Assembly: GCA_037445875.1 (NCBI GenBank)
Contig: JBBIJR010000033.1
Span: 1-36,802, forward strand
DNA from: JBBIJR01 sp037445875
Lineage (GTDB): Bacteria > CLD3 > SB21
Direction: 5' to 3'
Length of the DNA stretch: 36,802 bases
Shown here: in pieces, positions 1 through 6,736 of the stretch
Layout: each line of letters starts with the position of its first letter
How positions within the stretch are numbered: the stretch's first letter is position 1
Translations under genes and position numbers: made by a program
The notes under the pieces: model-generated
The model's input: the letters and a program-made list of their open reading frames with translations, nothing else
What the model was told of the DNA's origin: nothing
Databases searched by the model: none

Positions 1-1
1 C

Positions 2-1276
2 TCCGTGGACCCGGACGGCGATGAGGTGAACTACTACTTCCAGTTTGATACGTCCCTCGCCTTTGACACGTATTTCGGCGAGAACGACCCGGACACGGCG
101 TTCACCATTTTCGGCGCCGACTTCGACTGGCTCGCCAACGAGTTCGGCGTTGCTCCCGGCGATTCCGTTGTGTTTTACTGGCGGGTGATGGCGTATGACG
201 AACAGGACATCATCATGAGCCTCGATACATTCAGTCTGAAGATCGTGCGCGAGGCAACGGCCGACGTCTTCAACGCCGAACTGACGGGTTATCACGAAGT
301 GCCGCCTGTGTATGACTACGGGTACGCGTACGGAACTTTTGCGCTGAACGCGGACTCGACGGCTTTGCATTATCTGGTGGTCCTCGAAGAGACGGCCGGA
401 ACCGTGTCGGCGGCCCACTTCCACAACGCGGAGCCGGGCCTGAACGGTCCCGTTGTCCGGACCCTCACCGTTGCCAACGATTTTGCGGGCGGCACGTGGA
501 CGGGCACCGATCCGGAGCCGTTCAACCCCGCGATGCTCGACGCGCTGCTGGCACAGAAGCTGTATGTGAACATTCATACCGACACGTATCCGGCGGGGAA
601 CGTGCGCGGGCAGGTCGCGTACGATCCGTACTGGTATCTGGCCGAGCCGACCGACCTTGCCCTCACCACCGGCGACGGGCTCGTTCATATCGACTGGAAC
701 GCGCCGTCGGGAGGAGAAAAGGGCTTCGCGTCCAGGAGGAAGTTCTTCCGAAAGCGTGAAGGCCGGACCGGGGAGGGGCCTGCGCTCACGGGATACAACG
801 TGTACCGGCAACCCGACGGCGGAGTCTGGGCCCTGATCGCGCACAAAGACACCGTTTCGGCGTATATCGACAGCGCGGTCACGCAGGGTAACACCTATTA
901 TTATTATGTCACGGCCATCTACGACATCGGTCAGAGTTACCGCACGGACATCCACATGATCTCGCCGATGGTGGGCATCGCGGAGGACGGCCTGCCGAAG
1001 CGTTTTGGACTCGACCAGAACTATCCGAATCCGTTCAACCCCTCGACAGTCATCAGTTATCAGTTACCAGTAATCACAAAGGCGACACTCAAGGTTTACA
1101 ACGCCCTGGGGCAGGAGGTGCGGACGCTGGTGGACGGTGTGATGCCGGCGGGGTATCACCGCGCGACGTGGGACGGGCGGGACAGGAACGGAAGCCGCGT
1201 GGCGTCGGGGGTGTACATCTACCGGCTCGAGGCGGGCTCGTTCAGGAGCGTGAAGAAGATGCTGATGATCAAGTAA
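2..1276 (+). CDS. Secreted CHRD-domain protein with FN3-like domain and type IX sorting tail (5' partial)
   Basis: The reading frame is open at the left edge, so the N-terminus and signal peptide are missing. Counting from position 5, residues 1-80 look like an Ig/FN3-type extracellular segment. Residues about 88-205 match the CHRD domain (start FNAELTGYHEVPP, then HFHNAEPG and YVNIHTDTYPAGNVRGQ). Residues about 215-325 are a fibronectin-III-like domain (LTGYNVYRQPDGG) carrying an unusual basic insert near residues 240-256. The last ~85 residues are a type IX secretion sorting domain (FGLDQNYPNPFNP, KVYNALGQEVRTLV, ending KKMLMIK). Known biology: such tails direct export across the outer membrane and attachment or release at the cell surface. 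The role of the CHRD domain here is unknown. Domain calls are firm; the function is not. Confidence 0.88.
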   Translation, partial: SVDPDGDEVNYYFQFDTSLAFDTYFGENDPDTAFTIFGADFDWLANEFGVAPGDSVVFYWRVMAYDEQDIIMSLDTFSLKIVREATADVFNAELTGYHEVPPVYDYGYAYGTFALNADSTALHYLVVLEETAGTVSAAHFHNAEPGLNGPVVRTLTVANDFAGGTWTGTDPEPFNPAMLDALLAQKLYVNIHTDTYPAGNVRGQVAYDPYWYLAEPTDLALTTGDGLVHIDWNAPSGGEKGFASRRKFFRKREGRTGEGPALTGYNVYRQPDGGVWALIAHKDTVSAYIDSAVTQGNTYYYYVTAIYDIGQSYRTDIHMISPMVGIAEDGLPKRFGLDQNYPNPFNPSTVISYQLPVITKATLKVYNALGQEVRTLVDGVMPAGYHRATWDGRDRNGSRVASGVYIYRLEAGSFRSVKKMLMIK

Positions 1277-1295
1277 GCCGCGGGCCTGAGATTGG

Positions 1296-1330
1296 ATCGC
1301 CGGGTGGACCTGTGGTTCGCCCGGCGATTT
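1296..1330 (+). terminator. Hairpin terminator after the CHRD protein, cut by the assembly gap
   Basis: A perfect 9-bp inverted repeat, ATCGCCGGG (1296-1304) and CCCGGCGAT (1320-1328), begins 19 bp after the stop codon. It is followed by TTG and then the N run, so any U-tract beyond two T is hidden in the gap. Confidence 0.6.
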
Positions 1331-1331
1331 G

Positions 1332-1368
1332 NNNNNNNNNNNNNNNNNNNNNNNNNNNNNNNNNNNNN
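1332..1368. other. Assembly gap (37 N)
   Basis: A run of 37 undetermined bases. It immediately follows the hairpin at 1296-1330. The true distance, and the linkage between the CHRD gene and the accessory patch to the right, depend on scaffolding and are not shown by sequence. Confidence 0.98.
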
Positions 1369-1634
1369 CTCCTGGCGTCATCCGCCGAAAAAATATTCCG
1401 GACGGCCTATGCATTTGTGGCCAGTTGTGGCTCTTATAGGGTAGACGGGTCACCCCTCGGCAGGCGAATAGAGGTTAAGTTCATAAAAATCAGTAGTCAG
1501 CGGTTGACCGCCATTTGGATATGTGGCGGGGATTATGCGTCATTGGTTTGCTCCGGTACTCCAACTTGCTAAGGGAGGGAATTGCGGCGGCAGTGCCGTT
1601 CGAGCCTCAACCGTACAATCCATGTAGGACTGCG
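1369..1634. other. Non-coding stretch between the gap and the GIY-YIG-like gene
   Basis: About 266 bases with no convincing gene. Frames open here are short and have no start supported by a ribosome-binding site. I see no tRNA, terminator or clear promoter. Confidence 0.5.
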
Positions 1635-2087
1635 ATGGCCCGTAGATCAACCATCAGTAAAAGTGACCGAGTTTCCATTTCTATTACCCGAAGCGCTACC
1701 CGCAAAAGGAAACTGGTCTACATCGCACAAGCAAACAAGCTGCATCACTACAGACACGGCCGATCAGCTATTGTTTACATTGGAACAACCGAAAAGGGCG
1801 CGAGCAGGATAGCGAAAAGTGCGGCGAACAAGGCCCACGAATTTCTGACCGAACACGGCCTCAAAACACTCAGACTCTTCGTAGTCACTTATACACCAAT
1901 ACAAGGGGTCAAGACGTGGAGAAAACTTGAACGTGCGCTCATCCTGACCTTTCGGTGCCTATACGGTGATCCTCCGGTCGGCAACACCCAGGGCACGAAG
2001 TTCAGGTGGGACGATGAAAAGGACTATTTCAAAGTCAGTTCTTTCGAGAAAACGATCGAATTCTATAGAGATCCGATTACCGACTGA
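1635..2087 (+). CDS. Small GIY-YIG-like nuclease-fold protein
   Basis: A 150-aa protein. The frame is open further upstream, but the ATG at 1635 is preceded at good spacing by an AGGA element (1626-1629), and the sequence before it looks non-coding. The order of motifs fits the GIY-YIG fold: a first strand AIVYIGTTEKGASRI holding the Y-I-G and following Arg, a central strand LRLFVVTYTP, a helix with an acidic residue (KLERALILTF), then PPVGNTQG, where GIY-YIG proteins carry a conserved Asn. Members cut DNA in mobile introns, repair and restriction; some are standalone proteins of unknown job. The N-terminal ~35 residues are basic. It stands alone in an AT-richer patch beside a repeat field, which suggests acquisition by transfer. 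The family call is by motif reading only. Confidence 0.6.
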   Translation: MARRSTISKSDRVSISITRSATRKRKLVYIAQANKLHHYRHGRSAIVYIGTTEKGASRIAKSAANKAHEFLTEHGLKTLRLFVVTYTPIQGVKTWRKLERALILTFRCLYGDPPVGNTQGTKFRWDDEKDYFKVSSFEKTIEFYRDPITD

Positions 2088-2206
2088 CAACTGATAGAAG
2101 CTGCCGCCGCAATTAAACGCTCTCGCGCACGTTCTGAACTGCAAAAACGACGGCGGTGTAGCCCGAGACGTTACGCGGCACCGCCTCAAGAAGAATTAGG
2201 TTATTC

Positions 2207-2605
2207 ATGAAAAGAGCCGTTTATCTCGGTAGTTGGTACATTCAGTCTGTAACCGCGACGTTATCTTTCTTTCTCCTCACAAACATCTATGCTCTATTAA
2301 GTGGGGCCATTATTGCAGTTGTTCCGATTGTTCTACAATCAATACTGTTATTCCTGATTTGGAAAAAGAACGAGGCGGTTGCTTTCTGTGTCAAAGCCTG
2401 GTGTGTAATACTTATGCTTGGAGGAGGAGCGGGACTTCTTTCATCGTGTCTGGGCGTTGTTGACTCCTCTCTGTTTGGAGGAACGAACAAAGACTCGATC
2501 TTTAGCGTACTGACCGATTGTGCGCTTTTCATATTTGGATTGGTATACTTTGTCATGTGTTCAGAGTATGTTAAACTTGTTGATGCGCAATCGCCGTCTA
2601 CGTAG
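2207..2605 (+). CDS. Small integral membrane protein of unknown function
   Basis: 132 aa with about four hydrophobic segments, near residues 15-33, 34-52, 62-82 and 100-118. A charged WKKNE turn lies between segments 2 and 3. I recognise no family motif. Base composition is lower in GC than the core genes on either side, as for the GIY-YIG-like gene upstream, so both may belong to the same acquired patch. The start is the first ATG; a weak TTAGG lies about 8 bases upstream. It could be an immunity-like or accessory membrane protein, but nothing in the sequence proves this. Confidence 0.5.
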   Translation: MKRAVYLGSWYIQSVTATLSFFLLTNIYALLSGAIIAVVPIVLQSILLFLIWKKNEAVAFCVKAWCVILMLGGGAGLLSSCLGVVDSSLFGGTNKDSIFSVLTDCALFIFGLVYFVMCSEYVKLVDAQSPST

Positions 2606-2864
2606 TCTGATAATACCGGCGATGGCCGATGAGCCATTTGTCGGCGTGGAGTTTGTCAAGTTTTCGGCCGCGCCGTTTTTCTCAAGGCCCCAATTCAAAG
2701 CCCTGTCTCTCTTCTCCGTTTCAAGGCCCTTGGAGAAAATGGCGGGGTATTCGAAGCCGTGCGAGAGCCACTACTGGGGCGCAAAACGCGGTACAGATGG
2801 GTTTCTGACCGTGTGCTACATTTTGAGGAAGACCGTGCTTTCCCCCAAGACGTCGTCGTTGAGT

Positions 2865-2899
2865 CTTCTTTCTCTTGGCAACGCGCCAAGAGAAAGAAG
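2865..2899. repeat. Perfect 15-bp hairpin in the repeat field
   Basis: Arms CTTCTTTCTCTTGGC (2865-2879) and GCCAAGAGAAAGAAG (2885-2899) pair perfectly around the 5-nt loop AACGC. The first arm is pyrimidine-rich and the second purine-rich, as in the two hairpins further right. Confidence 0.85.
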
Positions 2900-3077
2900 C
2901 AAACAGAAGCGCTGGGCGCCGAAACAGCTATTGCTAACTCATGGCTTCCGCGCATGTCCAACACCTCCTCTTGTCATGAGCCTTTGTTTCGCGAGAACGC
3001 CTTGACCGCGTTTCGGCGCCAATAGCAACTCCATCCACGGCACCTCCAACATCGAGCATGATGGCGGGCAGGCTTTC

Positions 3078-3111
3078 GTTCTTTCTTTTTGGGCAAGCAA
3101 AAAGAAAGAAC
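3078..3111. repeat. Perfect 14-bp hairpin in the repeat field
   Basis: Arms GTTCTTTCTTTTTG (3078-3091) and CAAAAAGAAAGAAC (3098-3111) pair perfectly around the 6-nt loop GGCAAG. The right arm and its flank recur without the left arm at 3602-3634. Confidence 0.85.
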
Positions 3112-3128
3112 ACGCAGGCGAGACCATT

Positions 3129-3162
3129 GTTACTTTCTTTGCCTTGATGCAAAGAAAGTAAC
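3129..3162. repeat. Perfect 14-bp hairpin in the repeat field
   Basis: Arms GTTACTTTCTTTGC (3129-3142) and GCAAAGAAAGTAAC (3149-3162) pair perfectly around the 6-nt loop CTTGAT. The sequence differs from its neighbours at several positions, but each change is matched on the other arm. This unit resembles GTTACTTTCTTT-type hairpins that I recall from many proteobacterial genomes. Confidence 0.85.
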
Positions 3163-3695
3163 CAAAGAAAAATCAAGGCTGTGAGAAAAACGCCTGAATC
3201 CTCGTTCGCGCATTCGGCGGCGGAAAGCAGTTATCAACTTGCACGAACTGTCGTGTTTGCTCCCCCGGACCACGTTTTCCGCCCATATCTGGGCGCGAAC
3301 GCGGATTCCCAGCCTCTGGCTGTCGGTGTTTTTCTCAAGGCCAGATACAAAGCCAAGTCATCCGACGTTGAATGCCCTTTTTCCCTCCAGAGGTGGGAAG
3401 GCTTTGGTCTTTCTTTTTGGGCGAGCAAAAGCCTTTGCTTCGCGAGAACGTCTTGACCGCGTTTCGGCGCCAATGCCAACTCCACCAGCCTCCGGCTGGC
3501 GACGTTTTTCTCAAGGCCGAATTCAAAGCCAGGACCTCCTCTTTTGAATGCCCTTGGACCCAGCCATCAGGTTGCGGGAGCTCGTTCTACGCCACCAGCT
3601 TTGGGCAAGCAAAAAGAATGAACACGCAGGCAAGATCCGTGGATATAAGGACATCACACGCTCCCGATCAGGCGGAACGCCGTATCGCAGGGGAG

Positions 3696-4760
3696 TCACT
3701 CTTCCAGCGAACCGCGGAAGCGGCCGGTGCGAAAAAATCGGATGAGCCCTTTCGCGGTACCGGCGCCGTGTTTGAATGCAGTGTACCAGAACCGGTTCCG
3801 TATCATCCGATACGTGCCGATCCAGCGTACTTCGGTTTCACAGAAACCTTTCTTGAACCGGTAAACTCCCCACAGCGGATGGCCTTCGTTGAGATTGGAC
3901 GGGATCCCCCAGAGATCGTACGTGTGCACGCCCCGCTCCCGCGCCCACTCGATCGCACGCCAGTGGACAAGATGGTTCGGCATGAGGTTTCGATGTTCGT
4001 TGGAGGACGCGCCATAGAGATACGTCATGCGCCTACCGAAGACCGTTTGAAAAATGGCCGCAAGCGGGCGATTGTCGAACCGCGCTACAAAGATGGTTGC
4101 CATGCCGCGCGCGGACAGCGTCTGCCACAGACGCTGAAAGTAAGGCTTGCGGAGGATCATGAAACGGTCCCGTTGGGCCGTCGTGCGGAAGAGTTCGTAG
4201 AACACGTCCACGCCGTGTGGGGAGTTCTCCTCGCGGACGACCACGCCTTTTTTCTCGGCGAGTCGGATGTTGTACCGTGTCTTGTGGTGGAAGGACGCAA
4301 GCAGGGTTTCCGGTTCCGGGCGGATGTCCAGCAGGATCGTGGCGCGCGGCTGTATGTTCTCTGCAGCGTGCATCAGGCCGCTTTGCGCCAGCAGCCGTGC
4401 CGGGACGTCGTTGCTCTCGGGAATCTCGGGATCGAACTGCACCAGAAAAGCGCCTTCCTGCCGGGAGAGTTCGTCCACTCCCTGGAAGAAACGCTGCACC
4501 GTATCCGCCGTCCACTCGCGCAGCACCGGCCCGCGAGGGGCGTACAGCAGGCTCCTTCCCAACGGGAGCCTTCGTTTCAGCAGCAGCGCACAGGCGAGGA
4601 AACGTCCAGCCGAATCGAGCAGCGCCGCGGGCAGCGGACGCCACGTGCCGCTCTTGACCAATCCCCATTCGTAACTCTGCAGGAAACTTCCGTGCGGCGA
4701 CGACGCCACAAAAGCGTTCCATTCATCCGCACGCTCGGGAGGGATCAGAGTAAGGCTCAT
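3696..4760 (-). CDS. FemAB-family peptidoglycan aminoacyltransferase
   Basis: 354 aa, the normal size for the FemA/FemB/FemX group, which adds amino acids from aminoacyl-tRNA to the lipid II stem peptide to build cell-wall cross-bridges in the cytoplasm. Family landmarks: N-terminal GSFLQSYEWGLVK; SFHHKTRYNIRLAEKKGV (near 155-173), the characteristic K-T-R-Y-N-I helix start; the second GNAT-like half with ATIFVARFDNRPLAAIF; YLYGASSNEHRNLMPNHL; and DLWGIPSNLNEGHPLWGVYRFKKGFC near the C-terminus. Both GNAT-like lobes are present. It starts at an ATG 7 bp after the stop of the small gene upstream, so the two are probably co-transcribed with IDI. The exact amino acid transferred cannot be read from sequence. 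In non-Firmicutes some relatives modify other molecules. Confidence 0.85.
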   Translation of the reverse strand: MSLTLIPPERADEWNAFVASSPHGSFLQSYEWGLVKSGTWRPLPAALLDSAGRFLACALLLKRRLPLGRSLLYAPRGPVLREWTADTVQRFFQGVDELSRQEGAFLVQFDPEIPESNDVPARLLAQSGLMHAAENIQPRATILLDIRPEPETLLASFHHKTRYNIRLAEKKGVVVREENSPHGVDVFYELFRTTAQRDRFMILRKPYFQRLWQTLSARGMATIFVARFDNRPLAAIFQTVFGRRMTYLYGASSNEHRNLMPNHLVHWRAIEWARERGVHTYDLWGIPSNLNEGHPLWGVYRFKKGFCETEVRWIGTYRMIRNRFWYTAFKHGAGTAKGLIRFFRTGRFRGSLEE

Positions 4761-4767
4761 GGTGGGA

Positions 4768-5091
4768 TTACAGCGCCTGGAAGTACTCGAACGTACGTGC
4801 CTCGAGTCCGCCGACGATGATCCGGTCCAGCCGCTGAAAGAGCTCCGGATACCGTTTTTCCATGTCCAAGCGGACGAACTCGAACGACGTCAAGTCTCGA
4901 AACGTACCGCACTCCATCATGGTGTCGAGGCGCTGCCGGTCAAGGCCACGGCGGAACTGGTAGAGCAGGCATTCGGGCCGGAACAGATATTTTTCCTGGA
5001 ACTCGCGGGCCAGGTCGCGATACTCGTGCTCCATCGAAACGTTGATGCGATAATAACAATAGACGTCTACCGGGACGCCTTTCTCAGCCAC
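4768..5091 (-). CDS. Small conserved-looking protein of unknown function (107 aa)
   Basis: The start is a GTG that overlaps the IDI stop codon (5084-5086), with GGAGG 5-6 bases upstream, so translation is probably coupled to IDI. The sequence begins with a strand-like VDVYCYYRINV, followed by a helix (EHEYRDLAREFQEKY), LLYQFRRG, and a C-terminal helix rich in aromatic residues. This is compatible with a small ferredoxin-like alpha/beta fold, and it faintly recalls DUF4936-type proteins, but I would not assign a family. There is no signal peptide or membrane segment. It lies 7 bp before the FemAB-like gene. Confidence 0.6.
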   Translation of the reverse strand: MAEKGVPVDVYCYYRINVSMEHEYRDLAREFQEKYLFRPECLLYQFRRGLDRQRLDTMMECGTFRDLTSFEFVRLDMEKRYPELFQRLDRIIVGGLEARTFEYFQAL

Positions 5092-6115
5092 GGCCGCCTC
5101 CGCGCTGCACGAGCCGCGCTTCGCGTAAGGTTTTGATGTCGGGGGAGCCGGTGAGGAACATCACCAATGCGAGCTCTTTGCGGATCTGGTCCACCTCGTC
5201 GAAGAGCGCGTGCATGCCCCTTTTTACGAGCGTCTGGATCATGGGCCGCGCCATACCGGCGAGTTGGGCCCCGAGCGCGATCGCCTTGGCCACGTCGACG
5301 CCGTCGCGAACGCCGCCCGACGCGATGACGAACATGTTCCGTATGTCCGCCACCTGTTTCACGCACTCAGCCGTCGGGATGCCCCACTCCCAGAACCGTT
5401 TCGCGAGGCGGTTCTGGCCATGGCCGCGGAACGATTCGACGGCCGACCACGAAGTACCTCCGGCGCCGCTCACGTCGATGATTTTCACCCCGGCGCTGCT
5501 GAGTTTTTTGGCCGCCTCGTACGAAATGCCCGCTCCGGTCTCTTTGGCGATCACGGGAATATCGAGTTGCTTCACCAGCCGCTCGATGTTCTTGAGCAGG
5601 CCTTTGAAATTCGTCTCACCTTCCCGTTGAACGGCTTCCTGCAGCGCGTTGAGGTGGATGGCGAGCGCGTCGGCCTGGACCAGATCGACCAGGCGGCGGA
5701 CCGCGGTTTCATCGAGGCCCTTGACGACCTGTGCGGCGCCGATGTTTCCCACGACCGGAATCGTAGGAGCGTTTCTGCGCACAATCCGGTAGCTCTCGAG
5801 CTGTGAGTCGTCCTCCAGCGCCTGACGCTGGCTTCCGACGCCCATCGCGAGGCGGCGTTCCTCGCACACGCGCGCCAGATCACCGTTGATGCGGAGGGCG
5901 CCGTGGTAGCCGCCCGTCATGCCGGTGATCATCAGCGGCATGACGAGTGGTTTCTTCAGAAACGTCGTGGAGGTGTCGATCTCGGACAGAATGAGCTCCG
6001 GGACCGCGAGGTGAACGAAATCGTACGCTTCGAACCCGGTCGTCTTCTCCTTGAACGTTACATCCTGGTTGACCGTGATGTCTACGTGCTGTTGCTTGCG
6101 GCCCGCGGTCTCGGA
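5084..6115 (-). CDS. fni: Type 2 isopentenyl-diphosphate delta-isomerase; start codon not identifiable
   Basis: FMN/NADPH-dependent interconversion of IPP and DMAPP for isoprenoid synthesis in the cytosol. Homology to the family runs over a full-length ~343 residues. It begins GRKQQHVDI, TTGFEAYDFVH, LPE-like LAVPELIL and EIDTSTTFL, then MITGMTGG, MGVGSQRQAL, VVGNIGAAQ, IHLNALQE, IPVIAKETGAGIS, DVSGAGGTSW, ASGGVRDGVDVAKAIALGA and GMARP. In this frame there is no ATG, GTG, TTG or CTG between the in-frame stop at 6329-6331 and the ATG at 5941, which lies inside the conserved core. An ATG start at 5941 would remove ~58 conserved residues. The overlapping gene upstream reads into this region in another frame. 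The coordinate 6115 marks the edge of homology and is not a seen start. A one-base error, a fusion by frameshift, or a decayed start are all possible. Confidence 0.85.
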   Translation of the reverse strand, partial: SETAGRKQQHVDITVNQDVTFKEKTTGFEAYDFVHLAVPELILSEIDTSTTFLKKPLVMPLMITGMTGGYHGALRINGDLARVCEERRLAMGVGSQRQALEDDSQLESYRIVRRNAPTIPVVGNIGAAQVVKGLDETAVRRLVDLVQADALAIHLNALQEAVQREGETNFKGLLKNIERLVKQLDIPVIAKETGAGISYEAAKKLSSAGVKIIDVSGAGGTSWSAVESFRGHGQNRLAKRFWEWGIPTAECVKQVADIRNMFVIASGGVRDGVDVAKAIALGAQLAGMARPMIQTLVKRGMHALFDEVDQIRKELALVMFLTGSPDIKTLREARLVQRGGGRG

Positions 6116-6543
6116 ACGATGCTCGTGGTGCGGAAAGGGCCGGCGGGACCTATGTCTTCTTCGCCCCTGGCCGCGTCCTTGACCGTGGCTTCGCTGCTCT
6201 TGTCCTCCCCGTTCCTGTTCGCCGGTCTTTGCTTTGCCCCTGATTTCGCTGTTCTTGCTCGTCGGGCACTTTTCCTCCTCTGGTTGGGCGTTACGACTTC
6301 GTATTCCGCCTCGTACGTCTGTTGGATGTTATCAGCCGCGCGTTTGAGGCTCTCGGCCACGCGCTCCGCCGTTTTGAAAATTGTCCGGGCCGTCTGATGA
6401 AGGTTCTCCTGCGTTTTGTTCAGATCTTTTTCCACAAAGCTTCGCGCCGTGTCGGTGACGACATCGATGATGAACCGGAGCTTTTCGTCCCTGTTCATCT
6501 CGTTGAAATCTTTACGGACATTTTCATAGGATCGTGATTTCAC
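6082..6543 (-). CDS. Helical, phasin-like small protein with basic/acidic tail
   Basis: The GTG at 6541-6543 has AAGGAG about 8 bases upstream and is preferred over the in-frame GTG at 6562. Residues 1-85 are predicted to be long amphipathic helices (RDEKLRFIIDVVTDTARSF, KTAERVAESLKRAADNIQQ) reminiscent of phasins or other granule- or membrane-surface proteins. Residues about 90-135 are low-complexity and charged (RRKSARRARTAKSGAK). The last ~15 residues overlap the N-terminal coding region of the IDI in a different frame and look unnatural, so the real C-terminus is doubtful. A -1 shift anywhere between 6328 and 6082 would join this protein to the IDI. Confidence 0.5.
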   Translation of the reverse strand: MKSRSYENVRKDFNEMNRDEKLRFIIDVVTDTARSFVEKDLNKTQENLHQTARTIFKTAERVAESLKRAADNIQQTYEAEYEVVTPNQRRKSARRARTAKSGAKQRPANRNGEDKSSEATVKDAARGEEDIGPAGPFRTTSIVPRPRAASNST

Positions 6544-6676
6544 AGTCGGACTCCTTGCTTGCACCGGTTGACCACCGACAACTCCAATCTACCATGAAGC
6601 GGCGGATATATCAAACGGTTTGTGAGAGAGGTATTTTTCGAGAACACAACCCGTGTGGCGTCGCCTTAGAGACAAC

Positions 6677-6703
6677 GGGGCCGCTCCTTCGTGGAACGGC
6701 CCC
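6677..6703. terminator. Hairpin between the Tricorn-like gene and the IDI gene group
   Basis: GGGGCCG (6677-6683) pairs with CGGCCCC (6697-6703), with three further inner pairs around a TTCGT loop. It lies 34 bp past the stop of the minus-strand Tricorn-like gene. There is no good U-tract on either side, so termination is only probable. Confidence 0.4.
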
Positions 6704-6736
6704 TCGCGGTTTCTCAAGAACTAGGTGTGGCCGCTT

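Larger units (their letters stand above)
2606..3695. repeat. Degenerate repeat field with three perfect hairpins
   Basis: About 1.1 kb with no credible gene. The frames open here translate into repeated basic low-complexity strings in several frames on both strands, which is typical of repeats. Two repeat units recur. Unit 1 contains TTTTTCTCAAGGCC followed by a TTCAAAGCC-like segment (about 2672-2710, 3321-3362, 3498-3540). Unit 2 contains CGCGAGAACG and GTTTCGGCGCCAAT (2981-3037 and 3431-3487). Hairpins of a common design sit between them. A right-arm-only copy with the same flank (GAACACGCAGGC) lies at 3602-3634. The field stops just before the femAB-like stop codon at 3696. Confidence 0.75.

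Noticed and set aside
2090..2206. Possible integron attC site between the GIY-YIG-like and membrane protein genes
   Set aside because: There is a small CCGCCG/CGGCGG inverted repeat, but no RYYYAAC and GTTRRRY core pair at the expected places, and no integrase in the window.
2606..3550. Several 60-160 aa open frames on both strands in the repeat field
   Set aside because: They follow repeat units in shifting frames, share the same repeated peptides, and have no ribosome-binding sites. They are repeat translations, not genes.
3372..4820. A 482-aa open frame on the plus strand
   Set aside because: Starts in the repeat field and continues antisense to the FemAB-like gene. Low-complexity and basic, with no recognisable domain.
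5084..5941. IDI starting at the ATG at 5941
   Set aside because: This would remove about 58 residues that match the family well, including the KQQH and TTGFEAYDFVH segments, so it is not the natural start.
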